A program made the position numbers and the translations under genes. 6,063 nucleotides of DNA from Desulfobulbus sp. (lineage in GTDB: Bacteria > Desulfobacterota > Desulfobulbia > Desulfobulbales > Desulfobulbaceae): positions 1 to 6,063 of the forward strand of contig DRKH01000146.1 of the NCBI GenBank assembly GCA_011051825.1, given 5' to 3'. Numbering within the stretch: position 1 is the first letter of the stretch; each line of letters begins with the position of its first letter. A model generated the notes under the pieces. That model did no database searches. It saw only the letters and a list, made by a program, of their open reading frames with translations, and was not told where the DNA came from. This document shows, piece by piece, positions 5,921 to 6,063 of the stretch.

Positions 5921-6030
5921 GTAACTGTTCAGGAGCACCCCATCTCTGCACGGTCAGGCCTGATTCACATAGGAATCACTATAGTTCACAGGCCTGACTG
6001 CACAGATATGGAGCACTCCTGAACAGTTAC
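5921..6030 (-). repeat. 110-bp long inverted-repeat element, possible structured RNA or palindromic mobile element
   Basis: Two 42-base arms (5921-5962 and 5989-6030) are inverted copies matching at 35 of 42 positions around a 26-base loop. The outer 15 bases (GTAACTGTTCAGGAG and complement) and the inner 10 (GTCAGGCCTG and complement) are perfect; all seven differences lie in the middle. As minus-strand RNA, five of the seven become G-U pairs, leaving two mismatches; as plus-strand RNA six mismatches remain. On the minus strand the stem is followed by GGATTTTTG, so it may also end transcription coming from beyond 6063. No ORF of note crosses it. The outer ends begin GTAA, as IS66-family ends do, but the flanks (AAAAATCC and AGGTGGTG) are not a target duplication. 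Function unknown. Confidence 0.8.
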
Positions 6031-6037
6031 AGGTGGT

Positions 6038-6063
6038 GGTAGGGCTAGTTCTCTGCCCCTACC
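6038..6063. repeat. Hairpin at the window edge (GGTAGGG / CCCTACC)
   Basis: GGTAGGG (6038-6044) pairs with CCCTACC (6057-6063) across a 12-nt loop; one more G-C pair forms past a bulged base. It starts 8 bases after the 110-bp element and touches the last base, so it may extend outside. The two hairpins may belong to one RNA or element. Confidence 0.5.

Noticed and set aside
5921..6030. Integron attC site
   Set aside because: The ends do not give the paired RYYYAAC/GTTRRRY core sites, and no integrase or cassette gene is present.
5913..6038. Target-site duplication flanking the 110-bp element
   Set aside because: The 8 bases on the left (AAAAATCC) and right (AGGTGGTG) do not match, nor do shorter flanks.
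1..6063. CRISPR array or phage-defence locus
   Set aside because: No regularly spaced repeats and no nuclease, transposase or defence-type proteins are encoded here.

Overview
The window looks like a chromosomal housekeeping segment from a Gram-negative bacterium, most plausibly a deltaproteobacterium-type lineage (Desulfobacterota, perhaps Desulfobulbales-like). The basis is a directly adjacent dnaG-rpoD pair, the style of the primase and sigma proteins, and an Arg/Asp-rich DRR tract of a kind I associate with that group. This placement is inference from protein style; no rRNA or other taxonomic marker is present.

Layout. On the minus strand, reading right to left, are the DNA primase gene dnaG (3605 to 1791) and the primary sigma factor gene rpoD (1636 to 35). 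They form the core of the classical macromolecular synthesis operon, but rpsU is not next to them. A 306-base divergent intergenic region (3606-3911) holds two back-to-back promoter candidates sharing one -35 region, a 12-bp direct repeat at the dnaG promoter, an inverted repeat around the plus-strand -10, and a long leader of about 180 nt. To the right, on the plus strand, a 241-aa helical protein of unknown function (3912-4637) overlaps by one base (TGATG) the start of a YrbG-type Ca2+/cation antiporter of the CaCA superfamily (4637-5581). Converging on it from the right is a 72-aa gene (5822 to 5604) with a perfect AGGAGGTG ribosome binding site. It resembles the small YjfB-type putative motility proteins.

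The last 140 bases contain no recognisable gene. They hold a 110-bp inverted-repeat element (42-base arms, 26-base loop, 5921-6030) and a second hairpin running to the last base (6038-6063). The large stem pairs better as minus-strand RNA than as plus-strand RNA and is followed there by a T-rich stretch. It could be a structured RNA or terminator, or a small non-autonomous palindromic mobile element. This is the least explained part of the window.

How the genes relate: dnaG and rpoD would be co-expressed to link replication priming and general transcription. The unknown protein and the antiporter are translationally coupled and so probably work together. The small motility-like gene is a separate unit.
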